A stretch of 64,000 bases of DNA from a virus (IMGVR_UViG_3300009183_000091:1-64000); one strand, 5' to 3'. Positions 49,782 to 57,873 are shown, counted from the first letter of the stretch. Notes: a model not told the origin generated them from the sequence alone. Translations and numbers: made by a program.

Positions 49782-50600
49782 TTAGCCTATAGTTTTTTCA
49801 ATTATACTTCTTCCTGTACCAGCATCTACAATAGATCTCTGAATACTTCCGTACAACATTTTTTCATGTTGCTCAACAGAACGCTTAGCCATCTTCTCTA
49901 CAAGTTGTCTACGCATGTTCTCAGGACTCTGTGTAACAGGTAATCCCTCTTGTTGCGCTCTTGAGATAACCTGAACATCAGATAATCTTGAGATAGAAGT
50001 TTGTGCTTCAACCATCTTTTGCGCCCAAGTAGCATCAACATTCATTGCAGATTCTACATTTTCAAAGAATAATATTCCGTACTGAGTATGACTACGTAAA
50101 TAATCAACTACAGCTTTAGAATGTATAATCACTGAAGATACAGAAATAACTTGTGTCTCTTTTCCTTTCTTTCTTTTCGTTCTGATTACAGGTTTAAATT
50201 TAATAGCTCCATGTGGAGGTATCTCTTCCATTCCTCTTCTTCTATCTCCATGAATAGAAAACTGATAAGAGAAAGCAAAAAATACAACAGGATTCTCTAA
50301 CCAATCTTCCTGTAACTCATTAACGTAATCTAAATCATCATCTAATGCTTCTCTGTCTTTGTTTAATTTTAATTTGTTGATCTGAGAATTAAACATATTC
50401 ATCATACGGTCCTCAGCATCCTTCATCATCTTCTGAACAGCAGATAAAGAAAAGGTAGCCTCTTCTTTCTTTGTCTTCTCTTCTTCAAATAATTCTACTT
50501 CAAAATTTACTGGAGCATCGTTTTGCTCTTCTGTGGATAACATCTCAATGTTTGATTCTTCAACTTTAGATGATACCTCTTCTTTTTTCTTAATTGCCAT
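49782..50600 (-). CDS. structural protein of head-tail joining region
   Basis: 272 aa. Acidic disordered N terminus with a coiled coil (VQKMMKDAEDRMMNMFNSQI) and a basic segment KPVIRTKRKKGKETQVISVS, then a helical C terminus (NMRRQLVEKMAKRSVEQHEK). Not recognised as a known family. First gene after the capsid terminator at 50629-50648, hence probably expressed at lower level than the capsid gene. Confidence 0.6.
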   Translation of the reverse strand: MAIKKKEEVSSKVEESNIEMLSTEEQNDAPVNFEVELFEEEKTKKEEATFSLSAVQKMMKDAEDRMMNMFNSQINKLKLNKDREALDDDLDYVNELQEDWLENPVVFFAFSYQFSIHGDRRRGMEEIPPHGAIKFKPVIRTKRKKGKETQVISVSSVIIHSKAVVDYLRSHTQYGILFFENVESAMNVDATWAQKMVEAQTSISRLSDVQVISRAQQEGLPVTQSPENMRRQLVEKMAKRSVEQHEKMLYGSIQRSIVDAGTGRSIIEKTIG

Positions 50601-50628
50601 TTTTATTATTTTATTTTAATAAGTAAAT

Positions 50629-50648
50629 AAAAGGGGAGCGAACTCCCC
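50629..50648 (-). terminator. terminator after the major capsid gene
   Basis: Read on the - strand: perfect GGGGAG/CTCCCC stem (50643-50648 with 50633-50638) closed by a TTCG tetraloop, then TTTTATTT. 16 nt after the capsid stop. Gives a partial block that keeps capsid expression high relative to downstream tail genes. Confidence 0.9.
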
Positions 50649-50663
50649 TCATATATATATCTA

Positions 50664-51902
50664 TTAGATTGTTACATCAAGATAAGCACATGCTAATGGA
50701 TTGTTAAATTTAACACCCATGTTGCAATCTACCCATACATCACCGTAACGTTTAGGAACTCCATCCTCTAATTTCAATGTATCTCCAGAACGCTCACCCC
50801 AAAGTTGTACTCTTTTGATATTTTTCATATCTGCGATAACGATTCTGTTAGCAAATGAACCAGGGAATGATGCAGCATCCTCAAATCGTTTGTAAGGAAC
50901 AAGAACGATACGAGATGATCCAAGGTTAATCTCTTTCAAGTTTAACAATGCGATCTCATCATTTGGAGCATAACGTGTCAACTCTTCTTTGTAAGCAAGA
51001 GACAACATACGATGCATACGTGGAGTCATGTAAGCCATACGAGCTTGTCCATAATCACCAAATTCAGAAGACAATACCATATCCTCAAATGCATCTACCA
51101 AAGTAGAAGCAGTAGCTACAGCGTTAGGAGATCCAGCTTCAACCATAGAAGTAAATATACCACCAGTTGTTTTAGCAGGAGTACCATTAGCAGTTACAAC
51201 CTCACCTTTTTGACCTGTCCAAAGTGCATTGGAAATATCAATTCTGTGTTGGTTAAACATTGCGTTACGCTCCATCTCTAAGAAGTTAGCAGTAGTACCC
51301 ATGTTTTTCAACTTGTGTAGTTCTACTTCAGAGTAACGGATAGCTTTGTTAAACAACTGTACGTAGTTAACTCGCTCGATTGTAGAAGCACGAAAATACT
51401 GAGCAAATCCCTCAGAACCATCATGATCTACTGTAGATACGTTAGCCAATACATCACCGATAGCAACAGCTGGTAAAGTATCACCATTGTAAGGAGAAAC
51501 AGTTACAGTTAATAAAGAAGTATCAACAGCAATAACACTACCTTTTTGTCCGTTAGGATAAGAGATGATTGTGTTAGTAGAGATATTATCTACAGACGCA
51601 ACATTTAAAGTTTGCGTAGTTGGATAAGATACAGAAGCAGATACAGCTGTTATTTGAAGAGGCTCACGTTGGTAGCCCATTTCTTGGAAGAAATACTCAT
51701 CAGAGTTCACAGTCTCAGCTGGAATCATGTTCATAAGTTTCAAATCCATGAACTGTTGTGGAGCAGCATCAAAGATAGCTCTGTTAGTTAATTTTTGGAC
51801 CAACAATGAGATGTCGTGACCATACAAGTTAGCATACTCAGACCCAACGGAGTTGTAGTTCTGATTCGAAAATCTTGCGCTTGTTTCGTTGTACAAAGAC
51901 AT
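50664..51902 (-). CDS. major capsid protein
   Basis: 412 aa, typical HK97-fold length. MSLYNETSARFSNQNYNSVG, the HDISLLVQKLTNRAIF segment and GEYGQARMAYMTPRMHRMLS-like helix (sequence EFGDYGQARMAYMTPRM) match capsid proteins of Bacteroidota phages. A beta-rich insertion around residues 90-150 could be a surface domain. Flanked by a scaffold-like gene and a strong terminator, with slightly more C/G-rich codons than neighbours, as for a highly expressed protein. Confidence 0.85.
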   Translation of the reverse strand: MSLYNETSARFSNQNYNSVGSEYANLYGHDISLLVQKLTNRAIFDAAPQQFMDLKLMNMIPAETVNSDEYFFQEMGYQREPLQITAVSASVSYPTTQTLNVASVDNISTNTIISYPNGQKGSVIAVDTSLLTVTVSPYNGDTLPAVAIGDVLANVSTVDHDGSEGFAQYFRASTIERVNYVQLFNKAIRYSEVELHKLKNMGTTANFLEMERNAMFNQHRIDISNALWTGQKGEVVTANGTPAKTTGGIFTSMVEAGSPNAVATASTLVDAFEDMVLSSEFGDYGQARMAYMTPRMHRMLSLAYKEELTRYAPNDEIALLNLKEINLGSSRIVLVPYKRFEDAASFPGSFANRIVIADMKNIKRVQLWGERSGDTLKLEDGVPKRYGDVWVDCNMGVKFNNPLACAYLDVTI

Positions 51903-51932
51903 AATTTAATTATTAAACGGTTTTACAAAATA

Positions 51933-53078
51933 TTAAGCGTAAGGATCATTTTTGAACATTGATGATAAGTGCTGCACTTCTTTTGAGCTGAAGTTCTGTT
52001 CGTTCCCAGATACTTTTTGCTTTCTAAGTTGTTTAGAACTTGTATCAACTATTCGCTGATTAGCCTTACTTTCCCCCCTACGTTCTGCCACTTTCTTAAC
52101 TGACTCCAGCATCTTCTTACCGTACACAGCGTATGCAACTAATTCTGCTGCATCTTCATTGTACGAGCCATCTGCCTTTGTAAACAAATTATCAATCTTC
52201 CCCTCAACCAAGATATTCCTAATCTTTGCGACTTCGGTCTTACTGAAGTTAGGGTAAGCCTTACTTAGATTTTCTACGGAAAGCAAAGCACTCTTTTTTG
52301 TCATCTGAAATTCATTCTTCTGACGTTGAGTAAATTGCTCACGCTCTTCATCTAACGCTTGTTTGTCTGTATTGAACATTCGTTTAGTTGAGCCTGCTAA
52401 CATCTTTAAGCGATCTTCAAATTCGTCATCATCAATCTTGCCATTTTCTAGCCTTTCTAATAACTCATCATACTGCTCACTCAAATAGTGCTGAACAAGG
52501 TTCTCAGGGTCTTGGCGACTAAAGTCGCTTGAGAAGTCCAGTCTTTCATTCTGATTAAAAGCCTTAGTGTAATCATCACCATTAGCCCACAAGTTAACTG
52601 CCTGTCTAATTTCAGGTGGCATAGCTTGTAAATCAGATGTCAATAATTCAAGCTCACGTTTAGTATCAGACACTTCCTGTGCTTGATTTCTCCACGTATC
52701 AGCAGAAGAAAAGAATTTAGCTACGTCTTTTACTCCGTACTTAGACTCAATGAATTTTTGCATTTCCTTAGTAGGCTCAAAAGTTAACTGAACTTCTTTC
52801 TCTACTTTAGCTTCTTTAGTAACTCCAAAGACATCATCAACGTCTTCATCATACTCTTCATCTTCGTCCTCATCCTCTTCATCCTCATCTGTCTCGCTTG
52901 ACTGACTGCTCATTTGTTCTTTTGCGGCCATCAAGTCTTTGTACTCTTGCGAGTTTGCGAAGGAAGCATCCATGCTTGCTAACGCTTCTATTTGTCTAAT
53001 CTGATCCTCCATTTCGGGGGTATATTCACCCCCTGATGTTGAGTCGTCATTAACAAAATCTTCCGAATTGTCAATCAT
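51933..53078 (-). CDS. scaffold-like protein
   Basis: 381 aa. An acidic low-complexity block (ETDEDEEDEDEDEEYDEDVD, residues ~62-82) precedes a helical, highly charged body (LDEEREQFTQRQKNEFQMTK). Acidic N terminus, helical body and position directly upstream of the major capsid gene (between portal and capsid) indicate a scaffolding protein. No protease domain is seen. Confidence 0.75.
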   Translation of the reverse strand: MIDNSEDFVNDDSTSGGEYTPEMEDQIRQIEALASMDASFANSQEYKDLMAAKEQMSSQSSETDEDEEDEDEDEEYDEDVDDVFGVTKEAKVEKEVQLTFEPTKEMQKFIESKYGVKDVAKFFSSADTWRNQAQEVSDTKRELELLTSDLQAMPPEIRQAVNLWANGDDYTKAFNQNERLDFSSDFSRQDPENLVQHYLSEQYDELLERLENGKIDDDEFEDRLKMLAGSTKRMFNTDKQALDEEREQFTQRQKNEFQMTKKSALLSVENLSKAYPNFSKTEVAKIRNILVEGKIDNLFTKADGSYNEDAAELVAYAVYGKKMLESVKKVAERRGESKANQRIVDTSSKQLRKQKVSGNEQNFSSKEVQHLSSMFKNDPYA

Positions 53079-53095
53079 ACGTATTTATTTTAGTT

Positions 53096-53103
53096 CAAAA
53101 TTA
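53096..53103 (-). promoter_or_regulatory. -7 box for scaffold/capsid unit
   Basis: The - strand reads TAATTTTG, matching TAnnTTTG, in the 45-nt spacer between portal stop and the scaffold-like ATG (18 nt upstream of it). Confidence 0.5.
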
Positions 53104-53123
53104 ACATATTTTTTCATATATCA

Positions 53124-55355
53124 TTATTGAGGAGGTAAACTTTCTTGAGATTGTACAGCTAACTTAGCTGCTTCTCTCTCATTCTTAGCTCCTTCCTTCA
53201 CTGCAATCTTCTCCATTTCTTGCTGATGTGCCATTTGCTCCATGCCCATTTGCTGCTGTTGAGCCGCTTGTTGTTGTTGAGCCATCTGATCTTGCATCTG
53301 TGCTTGTTGCTGTAATCCTTGCTCCACTCCTTGCTGTTGTGCTTGAGTAGCCATAGATTGTGCTTGCATTTTAAGTCTGTTGTAATTTCTTAATTCTCTA
53401 GCGATGACATCTGGGCTAGCTCTATTAAAGAGATTAGCGAAAATTACTTGGTCTATTAAACCAGCTTGCAACAAAGTAAATAGTAATTGATTTCCTGCGT
53501 TTACTCCTGCCTCAGCAGATTCAGAACGCTTGATAAATATTCTATAGTCCTGTAATAAGTGATCCTCTGTAAGAGTAATGTTCTGTAATCCTTTATCTCC
53601 TACCATCATAGCTAACTTACGAGGATTGTCAAAGTAAACAGCTTTACCTACAGTAGCCATGTGTTCGTATGCTTGTTTTAATATAGATGTCAAGGCCCAA
53701 TAGAAAGGCTCTTGAACTAATGAACCTCTTTGAATTTGAGCTTCTACTACACCTACTAACATATCTCCACCTCCCTGAGTTCCTGTCATCGCTTCATTAA
53801 CACCTGTAACGTCTTGAATTGATTGCTGAATAGTTTGTACTGCCTGGAACATTTGTAGTGTCCCCTGACCAATGTTTGTACCATAAGTACCAATAGCATT
53901 CTGTACTGAACCTACTCTATCTGTATCTACAAAGATTGGCTTAGATGCATTGATGTTTCTCATTACGTCAGCTTCTCCATCTCTATCGTCTACAGCAGAT
54001 TTAGATATTACAGTACCAGTACCCCTCATGTTTGACATTTGAGATTCTACTACAGACAATGTTCTATTTAAGAACCTTTGTGGATCTATGACATCATCAA
54101 GAGGCGTAAGTACTTCTCCACGATCATATACCCACGTATAGCATTTGTACGGAAATTTAACATTCGATGGTTCATATAAATTCTTTTCTTGGTATGGTAA
54201 TATTCCACACTCTAATATAATGTCTCCATCAGCACTACCTAACTCCTCAGCAGGAATCATAATAGCGTATCTCATGACATCTACATAGATCGTGTGTTTC
54301 TTCTTCTTTCCTAATTCTTCTTTATGTGCTTCTGTTTGTGGCTCTATCAAGTCTTTGTCTTTATACTTAGAGTCACTATCATTAATCATGGTGTATTGTG
54401 GATAACCAAAATCATCCATCACCCATCCGTATTCTTTTCTTTCAACGTCTTTCCAATATACTTCATAAACAGGAATCTTTCCACCAGGCTGCATGTAGAT
54501 ACCATTAACGATCTTATGCATGATATTAGACCTATTGTTCTTTCCGTACTCCTCAATTAATAGTCTTTCGTCTTTAGTTAAGTCTTCATACGTTTCATAG
54601 ATACTAGGAGCATCCATGTAGTACCATTCTCCCATGTGTTCAGCATCTGATAAATCAGGTTTAGTAGCTGACATATCCCACAAAAAGAATAATGGATTAA
54701 CGGATTTAGCCATGTAGTTGTCATTCAACTCATATCCTTTATAGATACCTAATCCACAAATAGCCAAGTTACGAGTAATCTGTACTTTTAACTCATCTAT
54801 ATTTATCTCCTGTGCGATGTATTCTATAAGGTTATTGATGTCTTGTTCGTATTCCTCAACGAAAGTGTTGTAGAACAGCTCCTCTGTCGTCACAGCGTCA
54901 TCCTGTACTGGTGAGTTCTCCTTGATTATATCTTTAAAGAATGGAAACTCATCTGCTATCTTTTGAAGAACTCTTATTTTCTTGATTTCTTCTTCTCTTT
55001 TATTGATTACAAAATCAGAGATACAAGTAGCCTTAGCATCGAATCCTAATCGTATAGCATTACCAATGTATTGTTGTACCATTGGCTTGATTACGTTCTT
55101 AGTCCATTTCAAACGGTTACGGATGTCTCCTGATTCATCAAGGAAGAAAGCCTCTACATCTTCATCAAATATCCATTGTCCATCTTGACCTCTAAAGAAT
55201 GACCAGTTTACAATACATTTATTTATAAATTGTCTGTAAAGGAAATTACTCATTGAAGACAAAACATACTTAGCATAATCTCTATGGTAAGTTTTATCTT
55301 TTATTCTAGTAAGTTTATTAGGTCTTACTCTATTTTGACTGAACATGTAACTCAT
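53124..55355 (-). CDS. portal protein
   Basis: 743 aa. The N-terminal helical part and the beta/helical core with VDRDGEADVMRNINASKPIF-like segments and VTGVNEAMTGTQGGGDMLVG resemble crAss-like and related portals. The C terminus is a long Gln/Met/Ala-rich helix (AQQQQMGMEQMAHQQEMEKI), typical of portals that project an internal barrel. It forms the dodecameric DNA channel at one vertex. Overlaps the upstream gene by 4 nt (ATGA). Confidence 0.85.
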   Translation of the reverse strand: MSYMFSQNRVRPNKLTRIKDKTYHRDYAKYVLSSMSNFLYRQFINKCIVNWSFFRGQDGQWIFDEDVEAFFLDESGDIRNRLKWTKNVIKPMVQQYIGNAIRLGFDAKATCISDFVINKREEEIKKIRVLQKIADEFPFFKDIIKENSPVQDDAVTTEELFYNTFVEEYEQDINNLIEYIAQEINIDELKVQITRNLAICGLGIYKGYELNDNYMAKSVNPLFFLWDMSATKPDLSDAEHMGEWYYMDAPSIYETYEDLTKDERLLIEEYGKNNRSNIMHKIVNGIYMQPGGKIPVYEVYWKDVERKEYGWVMDDFGYPQYTMINDSDSKYKDKDLIEPQTEAHKEELGKKKKHTIYVDVMRYAIMIPAEELGSADGDIILECGILPYQEKNLYEPSNVKFPYKCYTWVYDRGEVLTPLDDVIDPQRFLNRTLSVVESQMSNMRGTGTVISKSAVDDRDGEADVMRNINASKPIFVDTDRVGSVQNAIGTYGTNIGQGTLQMFQAVQTIQQSIQDVTGVNEAMTGTQGGGDMLVGVVEAQIQRGSLVQEPFYWALTSILKQAYEHMATVGKAVYFDNPRKLAMMVGDKGLQNITLTEDHLLQDYRIFIKRSESAEAGVNAGNQLLFTLLQAGLIDQVIFANLFNRASPDVIARELRNYNRLKMQAQSMATQAQQQGVEQGLQQQAQMQDQMAQQQQAAQQQQMGMEQMAHQQEMEKIAVKEGAKNEREAAKLAVQSQESLPPQ

Positions 55356-55918
55356 CGTAGTACATCATTTATTTTAACAAGGATCTCTTTCTTCGTCTTT
55401 CTATCTTTAACTTTCACACCGTATGAAGTCTCTAGTCGTTTTACCATATCAGGTAGCTCTTCATGAATCTTCACAAGTAAGTCAGTATATTTTTTCTTCT
55501 CATCTACTTCCATTGAAGCTAACTCAGAAGAACCAACCATCACCATCTCATTGAGCATCTCAAACATATATTCACTAAGTAGCTTTGCTCGTAGTCTATA
55601 CTCTGGATTAAACTCTTCCATTTTTTTAATGGCTTCTCTAATCTCTACAGGTATATCACCATCTATCAATGCTTTAAGATTCCTTTGTTGTTGATACGTT
55701 TTACCAAAAACAATCTCTAAAGCTCTACTCAATCTCTCTCTCTTGTCGCTCAACTTGTACAAAGGACTTGTTCTGTTTCCTAGTAACCAGCAGAGTCTTA
55801 CTTCTTTTGCTTTAAGGTTCTTAAACTCATCTATCTGAGCTAATTCAGGATATTCTATTCTTAGATCATCTCCTGACTCTAAACCAAAAAGCACTATTTC
55901 AACTTCTTTTTGTGCCAT
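55352..55918 (-). CDS. conserved helical protein upstream of portal
   Basis: 188 aa, predicted helical with charged residues (LNEMVMVGSSELASMEVDEK; IHEELPDMVKRLETSYGVKV). The N terminus starts AQKEVEIVLFGLESGDDLRI. Its position (translationally coupled to portal) suggests a portal chaperone or an accessory head protein. Not recognised. It has its own -7 box next to the upstream gene's terminator. Confidence 0.65.
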   Translation of the reverse strand: MAQKEVEIVLFGLESGDDLRIEYPELAQIDEFKNLKAKEVRLCWLLGNRTSPLYKLSDKRERLSRALEIVFGKTYQQQRNLKALIDGDIPVEIREAIKKMEEFNPEYRLRAKLLSEYMFEMLNEMVMVGSSELASMEVDEKKKYTDLLVKIHEELPDMVKRLETSYGVKVKDRKTKKEILVKINDVLR

Positions 55919-55927
55919 AAATTTAAT

Positions 55928-55957
55928 AAAAAAGGGTAGAGAAATTAATCCCTACCC
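55928..55957 (-). terminator. terminator after the 279-aa head protein
   Basis: Read on the - strand: GGGTAG/CTACCC (55952-55957 with 55934-55939), 12-nt loop, then six T. The T tract ends 9 nt before the next ATG (55918). It lies immediately downstream of a -7 box (55960-55967). Confidence 0.85.
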
Positions 55958-55959
55958 CA

Positions 55960-55967
55960 CAAAGATA
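55960..55967 (-). promoter_or_regulatory. -7 box for the 188-aa/portal unit
   Basis: The - strand reads TATCTTTG. It stands 2 nt before the terminator stem, so transcription starting here (about 55953-55955) would begin inside the hairpin. The terminator can therefore stop upstream transcripts while new ones start with little hairpin left. Confidence 0.55.
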
Positions 55968-55979
55968 ATAATTTTTTAA

Positions 55980-56819
55980 TTATACAGCAGGACAACCTTG
56001 GTAATTAGCAGCCTGAGCTAAAGAAGCAACAGCCCATGAACCATTCAAGATTGAAGTTAACTTAGTTACAGTAGCAGCAGTATTTGCTCCAGCAGTATTT
56101 AAATAAACTAAAGAAGTAGCATTTCTGATTACACCTAATCCAGATACAGCATTGTGACGAATCACACTTCGGTGTAAGATAATGTAACGATTATAAACAG
56201 GACCAGTAACTAAAGCAGCATTAGGAAAGTATCTTAATACTTCAGTAACAGTTCCAACTGGAGCTACCCATGCAGTAGAGCTAGTAATCATAGCAGGAGT
56301 AATTCCTGGTACATTGATTTCAACAAATAAAGGACCAGCTAAAGCAGAAAGAGCAGTGATACGAACAATGTCACCAGCTACAGAAGCAGCAGTAAAGTAT
56401 GCAGATGGATCAGCAGCAATACGAGCAACAAAAGCAGCTTGTAATTCAGCTACAGTTGGAGTAGCATCAACAGAAACTGTGTAAGTACGAGGGATGTAAA
56501 CGGCTCTAGTCTCTTGACCACCTCCAAAGAAGTTTTGTACGTAAGGAGCAGAAATTGTCAAAGAGTAAATGTTGTTAGCAACAAGTACAGCAGTAGTTAA
56601 ATCAACATCTACTACGTTAGGAGTTCCAGTAAGGTTAGCTGCATCATAGCGAAACCCTAACAAGTCACATGCTTTAAGAACAACTGCATTAGCTCCTGTT
56701 GCATCTTTAACTGTTAATACTCCGTTAGCTAACACTACATCTGTTGCAACTGTTGGTGCATTCAAGACAGAGATACTATCTAACTCTTGAACTCTTGGTA
56801 ATTTGTAATTAAAATTCAT
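55980..56819 (-). CDS. structural protein, probable head decoration or tube-like
   Basis: 279 aa, Ala/Val/Thr rich with very few charged residues, all-beta prediction (TVATDVVLANGVLTVKDATG; TYTVSVDATPTVAELQAAF). The codons are enriched for highly expressed-looking choices like the capsid gene. It is a monocistronic unit between a late promoter and a strong terminator, next to portal, so an abundant virion protein (head fibre, decoration or tail-tube) is likely. Family not recognised. Confidence 0.65.
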   Translation of the reverse strand: MNFNYKLPRVQELDSISVLNAPTVATDVVLANGVLTVKDATGANAVVLKACDLLGFRYDAANLTGTPNVVDVDLTTAVLVANNIYSLTISAPYVQNFFGGGQETRAVYIPRTYTVSVDATPTVAELQAAFVARIAADPSAYFTAASVAGDIVRITALSALAGPLFVEINVPGITPAMITSSTAWVAPVGTVTEVLRYFPNAALVTGPVYNRYIILHRSVIRHNAVSGLGVIRNATSLVYLNTAGANTAATVTKLTSILNGSWAVASLAQAANYQGCPAV

Positions 56820-56871
56820 AATAAAAAAATTTAGTCACTGATATTTCTATCTGTGTTGTTAATTAAAAAAC

Positions 56872-56886
56872 TTAACACTGTGTTAA
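56872..56886. promoter_or_regulatory. perfect palindrome at the late promoter start site
   Basis: TTAACACTGTGTTAA: 7-bp arms around a single T, directly downstream of the -7 box at 56894-56901, where the transcript for the 279-aa gene should begin. Position and symmetry fit a repressor/activator operator; a 5' stem-loop in the RNA is the alternative. Confidence 0.5.
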
Positions 56887-56893
56887 ATCCTGA

Positions 56894-56901
56894 CAAAGAT
56901 A
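56894..56901 (-). promoter_or_regulatory. -7 box of the late head gene promoter
   Basis: The - strand reads TATCTTTG, about 75 nt before the ATG at 56819. The long A/T-rich tract upstream (56930-57199, A-rich on this strand) resembles an UP-type element. No TTG at the -33 position. Confidence 0.6.
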
Positions 56902-56929
56902 TAAAAAATTTTAAATATGTTTTTTTTGG

Positions 56930-57199
56930 GAATAAAGATTAAGATTAAATTATAATTTATTATGATTTAATTTTTATTTTTATTTCTTTTTTCTTTTTCT
57001 CTTTTTTTTCTTTTTAGATTATGTATAGAGTATATATATTTATATATATACGAATATATATAATCGTTTTTCTTTTTTGATTAATTCTTTTTTGGTTCTT
57101 TTTTCTTATTAAACTTTTTTCTTTGTTTTTCTTTTTTTTCTCTTTCAGAAGTTATTTCTAAAAAAGTGTTAAAATATTTTTCGATTAAAAAAACTTTAA
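56930..57199. other. 270-bp pyrimidine-rich, A/T-rich non-coding tract
   Basis: Largest non-coding space in the window. The + strand is dominated by T with interspersed C (runs such as TTTTTTCTTTTTCTC), with a central alternating TATATA block (about 57029-57065) that forms several inverted repeats. No ORF. It lies between the divergent late head gene and the + strand 119-aa gene. Candidates: replication origin (unwinding element), A-tract UP element for late promoters, or packaging-related site. Confidence 0.6.
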
Positions 57200-57207
57200 T
57201 AACTTTG
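57200..57207 (+). promoter_or_regulatory. -7 box TAACTTTG upstream of an attenuator
   Basis: Matches TAnnTTTG on the + strand. The transcript would start about 57212-57214 and meet a terminator at 57257-57285, before the next gene at 57300. No clear -33 TTG. Confidence 0.5.
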
Positions 57208-57256
57208 TCTCGCTTTGAATGGATGATGATTTCATTTGATTTTACTTTGTTGAGAA

Positions 57257-57285
57257 GGGAGTGAAGGTTAGTAGCTCCCTTTTTT
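57257..57285 (+). terminator. terminator or attenuator upstream of the 119-aa gene
   Basis: GGGAG (57257-57261) with CTCCC (57275-57279), extendable by AA/TT, 13-nt loop, then six T (57280-57285). No gene lies between it and the -7 box at 57200, so it either ends a ~70-nt RNA or attenuates transcription into the 57300 gene, 14 nt downstream. Confidence 0.8.
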
Positions 57286-57299
57286 AAACCCTAAGAATT

Positions 57300-57659
57300 A
57301 TGAGTTATAAAGTTGTATGTAAAAACGATAAAGGTATGCCGAAGGATTTTCCTGCTAAGTATTGGATTAAGTCTGGAGAAGTTTATACAGTTATTGATGC
57401 TAAGGAGATGGCATACAACAGAATGGCATTAGGATATAAGTTAGAAGAGATTGATATGCCAGAGGATTGTGTGTATCAGTATTTTCTAGCGAATAGATTT
57501 GTTCCTCAATCAGATGATTTAGAAGCTGAGATGGCTATGCAAGAATTACTTGATGAGGTAAATGAGATTGTCCCCGAAGTACAAGGGGTCGTAGGTCAAC
57601 TAAGGCGATGTGTAAGGACAGTTTACTTGCTAACGCACACTCTAGTTCCTGAATCGTAA
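57300..57659 (+). CDS. small conserved hypothetical protein
   Basis: 119 aa. The N-terminal half (YKVVCKNDKGMPKDFPAKYW, then MPEDCVYQYFLANRF) is a compact alpha/beta domain of a type seen in small proteins of Bacteroidota phages. The C terminus is helical. Expression probably passes through the attenuator at 57257-57285. It lies on the + strand together with tRNAs and the exonuclease, opposite to the head genes. Confidence 0.75.
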   Translation: MSYKVVCKNDKGMPKDFPAKYWIKSGEVYTVIDAKEMAYNRMALGYKLEEIDMPEDCVYQYFLANRFVPQSDDLEAEMAMQELLDEVNEIVPEVQGVVGQLRRCVRTVYLLTHTLVPES

Positions 57660-57706
57660 GTCAGGCAAAGTTGGCAACTCTTTCGGTCATATTAAAAGTT
57701 GCACAT

Positions 57707-57769
57707 AGTCAGGTGGCGGAAGGGTAAACGCACTACAATCAGCAACAGGTTCGAGTCCTGTCCTGACTA
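57707..57769 (+). tRNA. truncated tRNA-like element lacking a normal anticodon arm
   Basis: Perfect 7-bp acceptor stem AGTCAGG/CCTGACT (57707-57713, 57762-57768), a D-arm like that of tRNA-Leu (GTGGCGGAAGGGTAAACGC), and a perfect T-arm ACAGG-TTCGAGT-CCTGT (57745-57761). Only 13 nt (57732-57744) lie between D and T arms, where 22-23 are needed, so the anticodon arm is missing or reduced to a 2-bp stub. Total 63 nt. It is a tRNA remnant or a tRNA-mimic, not a decoding tRNA. Confidence 0.6.
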
Positions 57770-57774
57770 CAATA

Positions 57775-57870
57775 AGCACGTAAACCTAAGTACCTGTACA
57801 GCGGTGAGTAACGGGCTAAGTTAGATACAATTCCTCGTGCTGGGAGTAGAATGCTTAGGAGCGTGTTTTT
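57775..57870 (+). ncRNA. candidate structured RNA between two tRNA genes
   Basis: AGCACG (57775-57780) pairs with CGTGCT (57836-57841), and CCTAAG (57785-57790) with CTTAGG (57854-57859), interleaved as in a pseudoknot. CCTGT (57793-57797) can pair with ACGGG (57811-57815), and the element ends in GTGTTTTTAT. The pairs are only 6 bp and gaps differ from the two leader RNAs, so it is not counted in that family. It may be a degenerate tRNA or a separate RNA. Confidence 0.35.
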
Positions 57871-57873
57871 ATA

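Noticed and set aside
53120-53136. SD-like GAGGAGG
   Set aside because: On the + strand inside the 3' end of the portal gene, with no + strand gene following; not a ribosome site.
57800-57816. 16S rRNA-like string (GCGGTGAGTAACGGG)
   Set aside because: Resembles the GGTGAGTAACG segment of 16S rRNA, but the flanks do not continue the match; a short chance similarity inside a tRNA-cluster spacer.
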